A stretch of 64,000 nucleotides of DNA from NCBI GenBank assembly GCA_032719365.1, contig CM064872.1, positions 74,278,752 through 74,342,751 of the forward strand. Reading direction: 5' to 3'. The notes below the pieces were generated by a model, which was not told the origin of the DNA, did not search any database, and saw only the letters and a program-made list of their open reading frames with translations. Both the position numbers and the translations under genes were made by a program. Positions 47,680 through 59,704 of this stretch are shown one piece after another (the first letter of the stretch is position 1; each line of letters opens with the position of its first letter). The stretch comes from Prinsepia uniflora. Taxonomy: Eukaryota; Streptophyta; Magnoliopsida; Rosales; Rosaceae.

Positions 47680-48876
47680 ATGGAATGCGTTTTCTTCAAG
47701 TGCTTCTAATCTCTTGCTAAGTGCTCAATTTTTTGTGCATATTTATTTGTGATTTTTTTCGACTTCCATGCACAATTTGTTCATGATTATCCGACTCTAT
47801 TTGTTTCATACTTTCATAGTTGGTAAAAAAACCCTAAAAGTCAATAATCCCTTTTTCCCCTTTCTATGGGGAATGTTTGAAGCTTAATCTAAAATGTCAT
47901 TTATATTTTGCATTTTGCAGCATTTTGAGGCTCTTGAGATTCTTCTTCAGGATCTTTGTGGTGTTCGCTGGGAACGTTTAAGGTTCCATGAGATATGACT
48001 TAAAAGTGGCCCAAACCTTGGTAATTTATTTATTTTCCTCTTTTAATTTGAGCTGTGTGCTAAATTATATGTCTAAACACATTGTCAACAAAGCTAAGCC
48101 AAATTCGGATAGTCATTTTTACGCTTTTGTGGTCTCATTTGGAGAGATGTTGAAAGTCTTTCCTGGAGTGCTTTAATAAACTTATGGATATCCATTGTCA
48201 TTATTTGTTTGGTACAAGTAGAAGTTCACATTCTTCTCATGGAATGACTTTGAAATTGATGCATGTGATAGTTAGATGGCTTCTGTTAAGAACTTCTACC
48301 TGTTTTGGTTTTTACAATAAGTAGCTTTCGCATATTGATTGCTACAGCATCTCGCTCATGATCTTTCTAATTTGTCATTATTTTCTGATATCGTGGCCTG
48401 GTTCTGTATTAATGACCTGAACCCTCGCCTGTCATATTCGTGAACATGTACAAGTTTGCATTTTCACCCATGTACATACGGTGGTGTTTATGCCAAATTC
48501 TGATTTCTGCAGGACCGTAAGGCATATAGGGGGTGCAATGAGAGGTGCAGGTGCAGGTGCGGGGTAAATTTCTGTTCTAGTAAGAACCATGGTCGAGAGC
48601 AAAGCAAGCAATAATGTGCTTCACTTATTTTATGCACTTGGCTACATGTTGGACCATGAGCTGCTGAGGGTAGGATTTACGTTCCATTTCCAGAGCGGCT
48701 CATAGATCACCGGGAATATGTCATCAGTTAATAAGATGCTACAACTAGATGCTACTGAGGACGTCCCGGTAATACCTGGGATACAGATGGTTGAAGTAAA
48801 AGCCCCTGCTACACCCGAAAACTGTACAGTTTTTGTTGCTTCCGTAGCATCCTTTTGCGATACTTTCTTTACTTGA
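47680..48876 (+). pseudogene. MED18: MED18 (Mediator complex subunit 18) pseudogene, introns retained
   Basis: MED18 is a head-module subunit of Mediator, the nuclear co-activator of RNA polymerase II. The copy starts at an ATG (47680, MECV, as in plant MED18) and quickly loses the frame. An exon at 47921-48020 after a TTTTGCAG acceptor encodes HFEALEILLQDLCGVRWE and continues to SGPNL. An in-frame TGA (47996-47998) replaces a cysteine codon, and a GTAATT donor follows. A further exon from 48513 encodes GGAMRGAGA, then VLVRTMVESKASNNVL, FYALGYMLDHELLRVGFTF and MSSVNKM. It has TAA at 48565-48567 and TAG at 48703-48705. The segment of about 20 residues between the two exons is missing, and the C-terminus ends early at 48876. 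Retained introns show it arose by DNA duplication rather than retroposition. A possible 5' UTR exon with a GTAAGT donor lies at about 47440-47552. Family assignment is from recognised conserved blocks. Confidence 0.87.
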
Positions 48877-49114
48877 TTTAAAAAAACACATTTTAGGCCA
48901 TCTAGGCTCTAGCTGTAGTCTATAGGCTAACCATGTTCATTGTATTTCTTATGGCGTGCGGTCGAACTTTTCTATACATGCCTGAAAACTGAACAGACCA
49001 GTTCAATTTTGTATAGTGTGTCTAGTGGCCGGATACTCTGTACCTTCTTTATTCATAACATCCAATCTTCCTTGTATGTTGGTTGATCATGTTAAAAATG
49101 ACGAGGCATCTTGG
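48877..49114. other. Flank of MED18 pseudogene
   Basis: AT-rich sequence after the broken frame, possibly its old 3' region. No recognisable feature. Confidence 0.4.
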
Positions 49115-49545
49115 TACTTTGAAGTTTCTTACAACTAATTATGCGTAAATTCCTTGGAACTTTGAAGTTTCTCATTCAAACATGTCTTAAATTGTTGAGA
49201 GGATTGGCAGGGAGTAGACGCATCAGGGAGAAAATTTAGGAACCATTTGGTACCAAGGTTATCTTGGAAATCATTAGACGATTGGCAGGGAGTAGACGCA
49301 TCAGGGAGAAAATTTAGGAACCATTTGGTACCAAGGTTGTTATCTTGGAAATCAATTGTCTAGTTGTTTTGTTATGCTCATTTGAATCTAGCTCCTGCTA
49401 TTTTGAAGTTTCTTACAACCAATCAGGCCTAAATTCTTTGGATTTTGAAGTTCCTCATTCAAACATATCTTAAATCAAATCATTAGGAGGGTTGGTAGGG
49501 AAGTAGTCGCAGTGGGGAGAAAATTTAGGGTTTATTTGGTATCAT
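49115..49545. repeat. Local duplications
   Basis: A 78-bp unit (49202-49279) is repeated directly at 49280 to about 49355 with a 3-base insertion. A broader diverged copy of the surroundings (TTTGAAGTTTCTTACAAC blocks near 49120 and 49400, AGGGAGAAAATTTAGG near 49230 and 49515) shows an older duplication of about 280 bp. Confidence 0.85.
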
Positions 49546-49559
49546 TTTGTAAAATTAAA

Positions 49560-50553
49560 ACAATAAATAGGATATTTTTCATTTTCAATATTTGAGAATA
49601 CGTTGATAGTTTATTTTGAATATGATTTTGTAAGAATGAAAAAGGAAAAATTTGTTTGGTACAAATCTAGAACTTAAAAAACAAAAAAAAAAAATTAATA
49701 CGCATTAGACAATAATTCCCAAATATTAATTTTGAGATGAGACGGTGTGAACGGTAATAATAGACAGTAGTGGTGTGATTGGGTGGAGGTAGTGCTGGTG
49801 GTGGTGGTGGCGGCTTAAGTGATGGTTGTGGGATAGAGATTGAGATGGGGTGGTGATAATGGTGTACGTTGGTGGCCGGTGGGGGTGACGGCGACGGTAA
49901 TGGAGGTCAGATGTCCGAATTTACGGCCTATTTCAATATTAAAGAAATAAATACTAGCTGGTGTCGGCCGGTTTCCCCTACTACTTAGCATGGACTTTCC
50001 GAAACTTGTTTAAATAAAATTTTAAAAAAACAAAGATCACTATCGCGGTCGTTAGTTGCTTGCTTAGTGTAACCATTATTTCCCATGCTTTGTTTAACCA
50101 TAAAAATCTTACTTACCATGATTGCCATGACATAAGAAACGTCGACTAGTGTACAAACCATGGGGGGTGATAGGATTAGGTGCTGAAATTTTATTTCTTT
50201 CAGTTGAGAAAATAAGGGAAGAACGAACCTAATCACCCTTCATTTTCTTTGTTGCTTTGACCAACTAATTAATGAACTTCAAATTAATAATCTGATTGAC
50301 TTAAGCAAATTGAGTCACAACAAGATTAACATTTCTTGATAGCACTTAATCCCAAGCTAATGTACATATATAAAGCTAATGTACATATATATATATATAT
50401 ATATATAAAGCATGTATAAAACCGTACATTATGTTTGCATATATATACGTATAATATGCATATACAGTGATCACCACAAAATTAATACTCTCTCAATTTG
50501 TAAAAATAAAATAAAAAAAGAATCAACTAAGAATTATTAATTATTCTTATATA
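49560..50553. other. Intergenic sequence downstream of the MYB gene
   Basis: No gene is seen. It contains a GGTGGTGGTGG-type tract near 49790-49815 and an AT dinucleotide run near 50385-50406. It holds the presumed 3' UTR of the MYB gene just below 50554; I see no canonical AATAAA there. Confidence 0.5.
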
Positions 50554-52187
50554 TCAAGCGTAATTGTCGTCGTCGAGAAAGAGTTCAGGCCAGTAGGAAG
50601 AGGTAGTGCTGCTTCTGCCACCATAGCTGGAAGTGCTGCAGGAGGCATCTCCATGGTTGCTCATGGACGTGTCGGCGGTGACATTGGGAGGGAAAGAAGA
50701 AGGAGAAGGAGATGAAAGATCAAACCATGGAGAGTTGTCACTACGATGATGATCAAGAGATGATGGATTCATAATTTCTTCTTGACTTGGCGGCATTGTA
50801 AAGTTTGAGCCTTGGCCCATAATTATTTCTTGATCACTATTAATCAACGGTGGTAGGGAGCTGAAAGGGACTTGTTGTGGGTCTGCTGCTAGGGTTTGAT
50901 GATGCTGGAGTGGTTGAGAGGTGGCACCACCATATCCAAATGAGCTTGGATTATGATTATTTTCCATTTGTGACGGATTTAAAATCGGATTTAGCAAATC
51001 CAAACCCTCCATTTCCATCTCTGTGTTTCTGTTCTGATTATAAGCATTATTGCTAGAGTTAGTGGTTATGTTAGCTACTGATTGGAGCAAATGCTGCATG
51101 TATTGAAGCTTGGCCAGCTGAACGGCTTGATCTGCTTGTAATGTTGCAGCATGTTGATGATCGATGATGTGATCCAACGGTGGATATTGCTGCTGCATGA
51201 GATCCTGCAGGTTCGCCAAAGCCAAGAGCTGAGACAAGCTGGAAAAAAGGTCAGTCCTTGGTTGATGGGTCATTGGATCAAAACCCATCTGGATCAGCTT
51301 CTTCTTCAAATGTGTGTTCCAGAAATTCTTGATTTCATTGTCGGTCCGGCCCTCGAGGTGAGTTGCAATTGCCGACCATCTATAAAGAAAATACGACAAA
51401 ATGAAAACTGAAAACTATTTTTTAGGCAGTTTTATTTTTCAAATTTTCTTTTCTGTTGTGCCGTTATTTTCAATTTTTAATGTATGTAAGAGTAATATTG
51501 TTTATTATTATTAAGATAATACTGAAACATCATTATTTCCTCTCTATCTCCTCAAACAAACATATTATAACTCAGAATCTTCACAACATTTTCATTTTTT
51601 TTTTTGCTCTTTATTCCTTTTTCTTCTTCGTATCACCCTTCTTTTTCATCATTTCTTCCCCTCTACATTTTCAATATATCTTGAAACTTATAAAAATTTA
51701 AAACTGAAAAATAAAAAACGTAGTAATTATCATACGGATTAGCAGTATTATCAATTCATCAAGGAGAGTTTAAAGGTTGAAAATTTACTTGTTTCCAAGG
51801 ATGGAATGAAGATGTAGAATTCTTTGCTCCTCTTCTTCTGAAAATTTGCCTCTTTTGATATCAGGTCTCAAGTAATTTGTCCATCTTAGCCTACAACTCT
51901 TGCCACATCTGTTGAGACCTACAAAAGAGAAATCAAAAGATCGCCTTATCAGAGAATTAGAGATTCTGAGTTGAAAGCAGGTCGAGAAACTCTAATGTAC
52001 GTCGTGATGATCATCAGCCAACTTTATGATACACAAAGGCTGAAATTTATTAACCTGCAAGTTTGGGAAGAGCTCTCCAGCTACCGTGGCCGTGTTCTTC
52101 GATGTACTGCACAAGCTTTTGGTCCTCTTCGGGAGTCCATGGTCCTTTCTTGAGACCACTTTCATCACAGCAAGGAGATCTTCCCAT
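50554..52187 (-). CDS. R2R3-MYB transcription factor (MYB53/92/93-like), 3 exons, 362 aa
   Basis: This is the one clearly functional host gene: a nuclear DNA-binding regulator. Exons on the minus strand are 52187-52055, 51918-51789 and 51379-50554 (133+130+826 bases, 363 codons with stop TGA). Introns of 136 and 409 bases have GT-AG ends and the usual R2R3-MYB phases (1, then 2). Residues 1-13 are MGRSPCCDESGLK. The R2 tryptophans are W17, W37 and W57. R3 has the usual F70, then W89 and W108. The run after R3 (IQMGFDPMTHQPRTDLFSSL, then QLLALANL) is typical of subgroup 24 (Arabidopsis MYB53/92/93) and close to MYB39, known for suberin and root-barrier control. The C-terminus is Q/N/S-rich with an acidic WPELFLDDD end, a likely activation region. 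Exact orthology needs a tree. Confidence 0.96.
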
Positions 52188-52262
52188 GTTTGTGTACGTG
52201 TCAGTGTCTGATGACTGTCTGTTGCTTTGTTGATTTGATCTGTTTCCACAAACAGCGGGGGG

Positions 52263-52274
52263 CTATTTATATAG
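52263..52274 (-). promoter_or_regulatory. TATA box of the MYB gene
   Basis: The minus strand reads CTATATAAATAG, ending 76 bases before the ATG at 52187. This predicts a short 5' UTR of about 45 bases. It is the only strong TATA in the first 150 bases upstream. Confidence 0.75.
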
Positions 52275-52719
52275 AGGTTAATTGGGATTTGGGAGAGGGG
52301 CTGCTCGATGATTTTGAGAGGAATTAGTATTTTAATGGCAAATGGGATTATTTGCTAGCGCGCTGATGGTGATGAAGGTTGAAGAGTGAAAGTTTATTTG
52401 AAATCATAAATAGTCAACGTTGCAGGTCGCTCACTGCTTTGTCAAAGAACTCGACCCATGCACGCAAGGGCTCATCGAACACCTCTCTGTCGTCATTGTT
52501 TGCATGGCTTCACAAAACCACTTGAACTTATTAATTAATTACGTCTTTAATTTATTTCAATTTCGCTAAGCCCTATTAACTTCACTATGTTTTCCGATTT
52601 AGATAAATTTTTACAAAGATAATATTTGGAAAAAGAGTTATAATATAAACGGTTAGACTGTGATATAATTTTGTAATTTGTAAGATTGGTCCAAACGAAA
52701 CTATGCAACCAACTAGTTA
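52275..52719. other. Proximal upstream region of the MYB gene
   Basis: No other gene is seen. A TTGAC-containing stretch near 52438-52450 (minus strand) could be a W-box, but this is weak. The nearest TE (Tourist-like MITE) begins at 52720, about 450 bp before the TATA box. Confidence 0.45.
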
Positions 52720-53248
52720 GGCCTCGTTTGATATGTTGTATTATATTAATTATTTCAGTCGGATAGACTAATCTGTCTATTGACTCGTTTGATGCGTCGT
52801 ATTGTACTGATTATTTCAACCGGATAGACTAATTTGTCCACCAGATAGAATGACTACTTAGTCGGCCGTTTGGTGCTCTATCGAATTAAAATGCCGACTA
52901 TATTATATTGACCGAATTATATTATAGTAGTTGTTAATAAATATTTATAACATATTAATTATGCATATGATTATTATTTAGTATGCATTTTAATTAATTA
53001 TTGATATATTATTATTATTATTATTATTATTGTTATTATTATTACACTTTTTGAGATTGCTAGTCATCCGACTATTTAATACGAAAAATTTCGAGAACAT
53101 TAGTTTAACGTGTTTGAACTGTATATATGAAGATACTCAACCGTATTAACTTATACGATAACTAATTAATACGAGCGGTGCCAAACGGTGACTTCGTACT
53201 ATATTATCCTATCCAATCCCTTAATTTTACATTGTACCAAACGTAGCC
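52720..53248. mobile_element. Tourist-like (PIF/Harbinger) MITE
   Basis: The termini are GGCCTCGTTTGATA and, on the other strand, GGCTACGTTTGGTA, flanked by TTA at 52717-52719 and 53249-53251. GGCC-GTTTGG ends with TTA/TAA duplications are the mark of Tourist elements. The left end is followed by a second, diverged copy of its own first 70 bases or so (CTCGTTTGATGCG from about 52784). No transposase is encoded. Confidence 0.78.
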
Positions 53249-53251
53249 TTA

Positions 53252-53754
53252 GTTTCTTAAGCATTTGTGTATATTTAAAGCTGACATGCAAATGTATAAT
53301 GTACAAATTTATTAGATCAAATATTGTGTATATGTAATTTCAATTTTGTATCACATAATAAAGATGCTTATATTGACGTAATATTATACAATAGACCACT
53401 AATATCTGAATTCTTGCCTTAATGTATTGATTCAAAGTTACAATTTAACAATATATATTACCTACATTTATATAAAATGATAATTTATTTAAAGTTAATC
53501 GAAATTATTAAGTGGAGATTCAAACTTACATATATAAAAGGAGAACATTCGTTATATATAACATATGCGATTATCATTTCCAGAGGACCTTTTGGTCGAA
53601 TACTTGTTCAAACTCTTATGTTTTTGTGTTAGTCACTAATTGTTCCATATTGCTATGCCAAATGGTCCAAATTAAACTTCCTTTACTGAGCTCCATCTTC
53701 TCGCTCTCGTCAATGATAGGTAATATGTAGGAAAGAAAGTAAGATCGAAGAGCA
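53252..53754. other. AT-rich spacer
   Basis: No gene, RNA or clear repeat seen. Confidence 0.5.
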
Positions 53755-54269
53755 CTGGTGTGGTGTCGGCAAAATTAAGCGTAGTAATTTTTGACACGAC
53801 TCTAAATCCGCATGAAATTTATCCGGATCAATCCGCACGATTAAAATTTCGGGTCATTTTTAGGTCAACCCGTTATGCCACATTTAATAAACCAATGAGT
53901 TTTGGGTCAACATGTTAACCCATATATTAACTTATTTAATAAACATGTCAATTACTAACTCATATATATCTACCTATTTACCTACCTATATACCTGTTAA
54001 ATTTTATAGTTTAAATAGTTTGAACATATTGAAATGTTTCAACAGGTTAAACTGATTAAAGGGCTAATAGGTTAATTAGGCTTCGAGTACGACCCATTTA
54101 TTAAATGAGTTATATGAGTTACTTAGGTTATTAACAAGTCGGATTCGAGTTGAGCATCCTTAACATGATTATTAAACGAATCGGGTTTGGATTAGACATA
54201 TTTAAATAAAATAGAATTCATGACACGACACAAACTTGACACGACACATTCCATTGCCAGCCTTAGGTC
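53755..54269. repeat. Degraded TE-like repeat with GACACGACAC ends
   Basis: A TGTCGGCAA-TTTTTGACACGAC start and a GACACGACACATTCC-TTGCCAGCC end are roughly inverted. Inner GGGTCAA/TTGACCC words resemble plant hAT-type non-autonomous repeats. No convincing duplication was found. Confidence 0.4.
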
Positions 54270-54274
54270 AAATA

Positions 54275-56892
54275 TGACATGACCCGTCTCGGAAATACCT
54301 CGTAAACTACGCTCGCTTGCTCCCGTCTGACAAGCAACTTCGAAATACCGAAATTACCTTCAAACTTGTCAGATAAGGGATATTCATACACTCTTACTAG
54401 TCATGCCTCCGCCTCTCGTCCAGCCCCAAACGTCGTGCCACAACCCTGGAGGGTTACAAAAACCACGAAAATTGTGTGAGTGTACAAAAATAAATAGTTT
54501 TAAAACATAATTCAAATTATAATATTTTACCCTCTGTTTTTCCCAAAACTGTGCATGCATATAAAACTGTTTGAATCCCAAATGAAACAAAACATAGTCA
54601 ATGACCTCGATAAACGTGTAAAACAACCATAACACATGACATCAATAGTCATGACAACCAACACGTAAATCATCACAATATTCAACACCAGAACCAACTA
54701 GTAACCACCACAATAGTCAACACGAACCCATCACAACAGTCATACAACTAATCCACATACAACCTGCACAACATCAATCACCATGTCCACTGCACTACCA
54801 GTAGGCACACCACTCGGGATCTGGAGCCCAGCTCAACGTCCGAGTGTGGACCTCACACACTCACTCAGGATCTGGAGCCCAGCTCGACGTCTGAGTGAAA
54901 ACTGACTCAGGATCTGAAGTCCAGCTCGACGTCTGAGTCAATACCAAACTAGTCTCAAGATCTGAAGCTCCGACTCGACGCCTAAAACTACTAACCAACA
55001 TGCACCTCGAGGAAGGTTATCCAAAATCATCACAACATATCACATCAAAAATACTGAGAAACCACATTCATATCTCAACTCAAAATCATAATCAGAACCT
55101 GGGGCTTAAACCCAAAACCAACTATACATTGTGCCTCGTAAAACGTATGAAAATAGCCATTTTCCACAAAAAAAAATTATTTAGTAATTAAAACAATCCC
55201 ACATCATGATTATCCCATTACAATTATCGAGAAAATACTTATTAATCAAACTTTACTAAAATCCAACATTCAACAAAACTTGAAACTTCTACTTAAGAGA
55301 CCTCGTAAAATGTGTCATCAAGGTATATCCGAAAACCATCCAAAAATCATAGGAAAATTACCAAGACTCCAATATCACAATATCTTGTGTCATAAATCAT
55401 ATTAAATTCAAAACCACAATCAACGTACTTTATGAAAATCTAGCAAAATGTGTAATAAAATAATAATTCAATATAAATCACCAAAAATCATATAAAAATC
55501 CCGATCAATCACACATCACCAAAAACATATCGGAAAACATTTAAAACATATGAATAAGCATGCATAATATTTTAATAAAATAAAAGTCCACTCACACGTA
55601 CCGTTTAAGCAACCAAACCGATCTGCATGCTTTTTCATAAAATCCGAAAACATCAATTCCTGCCACAAATCATGTCTTAAGGTCACTAAGCATCTCAAAT
55701 AGCTTCATATCTAATCCCATATTTTTTGAATTTTTAAACTAATTAAAATAATCCCTAAAATTTCGAACAGCCTAAATTGTCCCAAGACGATGTCCAATCA
55801 CCTCGAAAGTGGTACCGTTGGACTCGTAGGATCAAAGGGATGAAGTTTCATTCTGAACATTTTTCTAGATGACGTGGCAAGTGCCCCCACGTGCCACCTA
55901 AAGTGGCTGCATGTGGAGCCCATGAACCACCCAAAATGGCTAGGCGTGGAGCCCACACGCCACAATCACTGTTCATCGTCTTCCTGGGTCATCAGACTCG
56001 TTTTTCTGAAAAATGGGTCGTTTGACCTGCGAGTCCAACTCGGTTTGAACACACTATTCTCTTGTCATTTTTCTTCGTTTTAAACATCTAACCTCACCTA
56101 ATCAAGCCCACAAGGAGGTTTATGACATCAAAACTTTGAAACACTTACCTCAAGGTCGTAGTCCAAGTTTCCATGTTCTCGGCCATGGCTGCAAGGTCTG
56201 TTTCTCGACCTTCTTGCGTCCATTCTTTTGTCTTCTTGATCATATAATGACTTCACAGCCTTGCCCATCTCTCTGGAATCATTGGTTGGACGTGGAACGG
56301 CCTCAAACGAGCTCTATGAACCATGACCAAAACTTGGCTCACATGTTTCTTGATCAACTCTTACTCTGAACATCTATGTTTCCTAGTTCCTGCTCCGTTT
56401 TCTCTCCCTAGACCTCTCATTCACCCCATCTAACTCTCTAGTTCTTCTTCCCTCACAGCTAAGCTTTTTTATGGGTTTTCTTCATGATTTCAGTCTATGA
56501 ATTCCGAACCCCAACTCAATCCACGAACTCATATATATAAGCAAGAATGTCGGTGGAAGAGCTGAGAGCTTGAGAGGGAAGGGACCAGAATTCTCTGGAC
56601 ACCTGTCACTTTCAAAACCTCATCTCAATGTGAAATGACCAAAATACTCCCCATGTACCAAAATACCCCTAAGAGTTTTTTTATTTGAATCAACCTCATA
56701 TGTTGTCCGATTTTGGCATACCGCCTATCTACGAACTCAGGATCTCGAGATCTTTGTAACGGTCTTCTTGGAATTCTCAAAAGAGGCATCGGTAAAAAAA
56801 GCCAACACTTTGACTTTTGACAAAAAAAGGCAACACTTTGACTTTTGACCAAAAAGTCAACTATTTGACTTTCAGAGATCCGACCCATTACA
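54275..56892 (-). mobile_element. Solo LTR 'G', minus strand, diverged
   Basis: The sequence starts TGACATGACCCGTC and ends GACCCATTACA (2618 bases). Flanking pentamers AAATA (54270-54274) and TAATA (56893-56897) match at four of five. The U5 stem is at 54325-54334 and 54365-54374. Three covarying mini-hairpins lie at 54811-54846, 54862-54897 and 54904-54939. Intron-like arms are at 55586-55597 and 54474-54485 (one mismatch). No interior was found. Confidence 0.82.
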
Positions 56893-56897
56893 TAATA

Positions 56898-57161
56898 GCC
56901 TATGATGCTTAAGTTAGTAAATAAAAAAGGTTGTATAGTAATTTCATCAATGTAAGGGTAAGATATCATTTTGTAGTGAGATTAATATTTCTTGTTCTAG
57001 TGTTGATATGTGTCCCTGTAGTCTCGGCTTCCATGATGGCAATGATTTACTTGAAAGAAGAGTTAGTCGGATAATCAGTTGGTCGGCCAAATTCGCTCGG
57101 ACGAGGGCCAAGTGAGATGTTTTGGAATTGATCGGTCTTGATAATAAATAATAAAGCAAGT
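56898..57161. other. Short spacer between solo LTR G and the hAT MITE
   Basis: No gene or named repeat seen. Confidence 0.45.
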
Positions 57162-57169
57162 GATGTGAT

Positions 57170-57860
57170 TAGGGGTGGGCATATTGTCCCGACATACCGA
57201 AATCATCCCGTCCCGTATCATACCAAATCGGAAAAAAAACCGAATAGTAAAACCGAAAGGATGATCGGTACCGTACCGTACCGGTTTAAATCGGTACGGG
57301 ATTGGTTTCGATGTTACCAAATACCGTCCCATACCGAAACCAAACCGGTTTTAATTATTTAATTAATTAAAAAATTAAATTAAATTCAACCATAAAAAAC
57401 CCCTAATAATCTAATAGTTAATAATGGATTTAATTGTATATTAATTTAGTTGTATATTAATTTAGTTTATAGATTTAATTTTATTTTAAGAGTTTTTTAG
57501 TTGATGGATTTAATTGTTTGTTAGAGTTTTTTAGTTAATGTTGTTAATTTTAGTTGATGTATTGAAATTGATTGGGTTTTGAATTTTCTATACATTTTGA
57601 ACAATATTTGTTACCCAATAAGAGTCATAATTTCTGAATTTTATCAAAATGTTGCTTTTAGACATTGAATCAAGTAATAAATAAATGAAATTATGAATTT
57701 GGCTTCAAAACCGAAACCGTACCGAATATAATTGGTACGTTACGGTATCAATTTTATATTTAGAAATACCATACCGTACCGAACCGAACCGGTTAAAATT
57801 ATTTGGTACGGTTTCGGTATCACCTCCATACCGAACCATACCGAATCATGCCCAGAGCTA
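57170..57860. mobile_element. hAT-type MITE with 8-bp target-site duplication
   Basis: The ends are TAGGGGTGGGCAT and, reversed, TAGCTCTGGGCAT. A perfect 8-bp duplication GATGTGAT is at 57162-57169 and 57861-57868. Sub-terminal blocks are packed with ACCGTACCG/CGGTACGGT words in opposite orientation, typical of hAT sub-terminal repeats. The 691-bp body is AT-rich and non-coding. Confidence 0.88.
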
Positions 57861-57868
57861 GATGTGAT

Positions 57869-59704
57869 AATATTTATATATTATAAATAAAAGAAAATTT
57901 AATTAAAAATAAAATAAATAATGCCACTTTAAAACGTAGCGTGAGTATCACTATTCTTTGTATTTTTTAACCAATTCGAGTGGTGAAAAATTCAAATCAA
58001 AATTTAAGTTATCAACTTATGCAATAACTACTTACTCTTGGAGAAAAAGGGAGACCAAATGCATAGAAAGTTAGCCATCTGTTGTAACTTCATTGATGAT
58101 GCCTACAAAGCAATTAAAATATGGCACATATCAATTTGTTGCTCACTACTTTATTAATAAACCCATCTGGTAATCTAAACGACTAGAAAACTCCTTGAAA
58201 ACAATGTGCACCAATCCTCCTCTCTAGTCCATCCCCACACCCTCGAAACAAAACTATATATCGATATGTAGATTTGTAGATTTTTCTTTTTTCTTTTAAT
58301 ATATTGATATTATACAAGAGGAATTTATGTTGCGACACATAATAAATTAATTATTAAATATTAATTTCAGTAAAATTATAAAGACTGATTGAGAGAATCT
58401 GAATTAAGTCACACATTGAACAAACTAAGACCTCTAAACATATTAATTACATATACAATATACTTATTGTATATTTAAATCAAATTTAAATCAAAATAAG
58501 ACCTTTTACATCATTTACGCATAAGCAAAGAAAAATACCATTTGGATTGTACCATCAAGTATCAACGGTCAAAACTTGATTGGTGTTAGTAGCTAGCTAG
58601 GCATATAGATTATTGGTAGAAAGGGACAGTGGAAGATGTGCTATATATCAATATATGTATGCCCCATTTGACTTGGAGGGTAGGGCAGTTAGAGAGGAAT
58701 AGTTGGTGCAGCAAATGCCCCAAATTTGCACCAATTTTTTCTTTTTCTGTTTTTGTGTGTAACACACAACTACGTACACAAGGCAATGGCATTCTTCTAC
58801 ACGCTTGATCGAGAAGAGGTCGATATTTCCATGAAATAATTTGTTGGTGGCTTGTCTTGATTCACCTTGTTTCTTATGCATATTTTCCATTGCTATTTGG
58901 TAACCTTCTTGTTTTGAAATCAACAACTAAAGTAAAAAGGTTATCCTCTAGTACAAAAAAATGTATAATGTATTTTCAATCTAGGCAAAGTTAATATTTT
59001 TAAGGTATCCCAACAAGCCCAGCTTTTTAAATTAATCGCTATACAGCTATAGGCCTATAGCCACCCTATATTTACCACCCTATATTTACCAATCTATAAT
59101 TTCTTCAACTTTAAGTAGATTGATATTTTGTTTATTCATTTTCTTATAGGGTAAGTATCGAGTTTCAATTTACCCTCCATTTTTTTCTTTTTTCAACCAA
59201 TTGTTATCCAAATGAAGAGTAAATGTAAAATTTTGTTGACATTAGGGGGAAGTAACGGCCTCGTACGTAACCTATCGAACTGTGCATTGCCTTGACGGTA
59301 TCAATACGTTGGTCAATTTAATTACAAAACCACGGAGCATCAATTAGAAACCACCGTTCACTAACTACACGATTTGGCGAGGCTGGTTTCTAGTTTGATA
59401 CCTACGGGAAAGCGAGAATGATGATGGAGAAGGAGAGCTCATGGATGGCGAGGGATAAAAGATGATTGTGTTAGCGATGTCAAAGTTATTAGCAATCGAG
59501 ATGAATAGAGAAAGAGTGCTTAGCATTAAAAGAATAATTAGATTTTTAATAAAAAGTTGAACATTGCACAATTTTTGCGGTACTCAATATTTGAATCGTG
59601 CACGTTCAATATTTAACGCATATATAGTATCTTTGAATTGTGTGCGTTCAACAAGCGAACTTGTAATTCCATTTTCTAACCTCTACTATATGGACCACTA
59701 GTGC
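57869..59704. other. AT-rich spacer
   Basis: No gene, structural RNA or mobile element could be supported in this stretch. Confidence 0.5.

Noticed and set aside
51992..52249. 85-codon minus-strand frame beginning METDQ
   Set aside because: It overlaps MYB exon 1 out of frame and runs through the intron. The real start at 52187 gives the conserved MGRSPCC N-terminus.
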